From Terrilactibacillus sp. S3-3 (GTDB taxonomy: Bacteria > Bacillota > Bacilli > Bacillales > Sporolactobacillaceae), in the NCBI GenBank assembly GCA_030437565.1, contig CP129291.1, forward strand, positions 2,728,001 through 2,792,000: a DNA stretch of 64,000 bases, given 5' to 3'. Each line of letters begins with the position of its first letter. Within the stretch, counting starts at the first letter, position 1. Of the stretch, positions 62,753 to 64,000 are shown one piece after another. The position numbers and the translations under genes were made by a program. Under the pieces are notes generated by a model. It saw only the letters and a list, made by a program, of their open reading frames with translations, was not told where the DNA came from and searched no databases.

Positions 62753-64000
62753 TCACCCCGCAATATTAATTAAAGTATCAAGCATCTCATTCAGCGTCGT
62801 CACCACTTTGGCCGCCGAGCTGTAAGCATGCTGATATTGAATTAAATTAACCATTTCTTCGTCCATCGACACGCCGCTTACTGAAGAGCGGTTGTTCTGC
62901 GACGTTGTAAGCATTGTTTGCGTGCTTGTGGAAAATTGATCGGCCGACTGCGCATTCACGCCGATCTGTCCAATCAAATCAGCCAAATAATTTTTCAATG
63001 TTTCTCCGGAACCGGTATCGGTAACGTTTCCGTCTACATCATATTTATCTGAAGCAATCACATTGGCCATCGCCGTGGCACTGCTATTTCCACCGCTGCC
63101 GTCAGTAGCGGAATTGGCAGTGATATCGCCGCTCTTTAAGGCGCTGTTCACCTGTATCGTTGCTGCTGTTACCTTTCCGTCAGATGAAGCACTGGTAAAG
63201 AATTCTGTTATCCCCGGAAGATTGACTTCCTGCACTGCCTGCGTAGGCCGCATTGAAGTTCGTAGTAAGGGTATTGGCAAGATTGTCTAAACTTTTCAAA
63301 ACGCTTGGAAAATCATTCGTATAGGTATCAACCAGCCCCTGCAGTTTTCCATATAGGCTCGTCGCAGAAGAACTTGTATCCGTTGTGTCTGTCAACGTCG
63401 TAATAGAATTACCGTCTCCATCTGCCAAATCGATTTTCACACTTGGACTATCCGGATCTGTAGTATTATCAATTGTGGTGCTGAGGTGATTAGCAGATAA
63501 ATTGGTCCCGTCAACAAGCGTGCCGAGTGAATTGCCATTCTCATCCGTCAGCTCAATGGTATACTTTCCTACAGCCAGCGCAGACGGATTACCGCCGCTT
63601 GGGACCGTTGAAACTTTCACATTGACCAATTGTGACAGTTGATCGACCAAATTATCGCGGGTGTCATACATACAAATCATTGGTGACATATCCGTTTGCT
63701 TCAAGCGTCGTAATTTCCTTATTTAAGGAATTGATCTGATCGGCAAGATTGTTCACTTGATTCGTCACTTCGGTGATTTGCTGGTTTGTATTGGACTGCA
63801 CCTGATTGAGCGACGTCGCAATATAATTGAATGTATCCGCTACCTCTTGCCCGTCTTGAAGAACAACCGCCCCTGTACCGCTTGTTCCTGAATTTGACGC
63901 CATATCTTGAAGGGAACTCCAAAAAGTATCCAGAACAGAGGACAGATCATTATCCGTTGGAGCAACAATATCCTCCATTTGGCTATATTGACTATCTACT
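62753..64000 (-). CDS. flgK: Hook-filament junction protein FlgK (N-terminus outside window), frame-disrupted
   Basis: Hook-associated protein 1. The visible part includes the N-terminal helical region QVQSNTNQQITEVTNQVNNL and ADQINSLNKEITTLEANGYV. The C-terminal signature is GVSMDEEMVNLIQYQHAYSS, then AAKVVTTLNEMLDTLINIAG. Breaks fall near 63680 and 63240. The start lies beyond the right end. First of flgK-flgL in this window. Confidence 0.93.

Overview
The window looks like a chromosomal segment from a motile, endospore-forming member of the Bacillales with intermediate G+C. Gene order follows the Bacillus subtilis tpiA-pgk-gapA-cggR ... clpP-crh-whiA-yvcK-rapZ-trxB ... lgt-hprK ... uvrA-uvrB ... 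ctpB-ftsX-ftsE ... prfB-secA-hpf-fliTSD-flaG-hag-csrA-fliW-yviE-flgL-flgK block. Sporulation genes (CotD-like coat protein, SspH, a sigma-H type hpf promoter) support a spore former. I would guess a Sporolactobacillaceae-like or related lineage, but the genus cannot be proved from the sequence alone. Almost everything is on the minus strand. Plus-strand exceptions are tRNA-Arg, clpP, a cation/proton antiporter, sspH, a duplicated small gene and a PIN-domain gene.

Layout: 0-7 kb holds the glycolytic operon with its CggR promoter/operator, rpoN (sigL) and a CorA-type transporter behind a 44-codon ORF. 7-9 kb holds a CotD-like coat gene, tRNA-Arg(CCG) and CtsR-controlled clpP. 9-15.4 kb is the crh-whiA-yvcK-rapZ / trxB / TPR block. 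16-22 kb has the Ca2+/H+ antiporter, a YmaF-like protein, yvoF-ppaX-lgt-hprK and yvlCD. 22-27.6 kb is uvrBA with a LexA-type box, plus an AbrB regulator. 27.7-33 kb carries minJ, ctpB and ftsEX. 33.5-40 kb has sspH, a YitT-family protein, prfB with its programmed frameshift, secA and hpf. 40-42.7 kb is accessory: a duplicated 50-aa gene cassette and a long 21-bp repeat array. 42.8-48.4 kb is a complete pseudaminic-acid-type operon (pseB-pseC-spsF/pseF-pseG-pseH-pseI order). 48.8-57.2 kb is the filament operon fliT-fliS-fliD-flaG and hag, with two AT-rich glycosyltransferase genes inserted between flaG and hag. 57.4-60 kb has an AtoE-type transporter and a PIN-domain gene. 60.5-64 kb is csrA-fliW-yviE-flgL-flgK.

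The flagellin part reads as one functional unit. Hag is made from a sigma-D promoter with a leader carrying a CsrA-like hairpin. FliW and CsrA, encoded nearby, would control its translation, and FliS chaperones it. The nonulosonic acid operon and the two glycosyltransferases next to hag are good candidates for a flagellin glycosylation system, one enzyme being an unusual roughly 1,000-residue GT2-TPR-CDP-glycerol-transferase-like fusion.

Two cautions. First, about three quarters of the larger genes, including essential ones (gapA, secA, uvrA, csrA, ftsE), are broken by small indels, usually at A/T homopolymers. This is most simply consensus error in the assembly, so I give whole-gene coordinates and note the break points. 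Second, three intergenic arrays (20.8, 34.8 and 42 kb) are built from the same roughly 21-bp unit with core AAATGGNGCG; I do not recognise this family, and it is the best candidate for something undescribed here.
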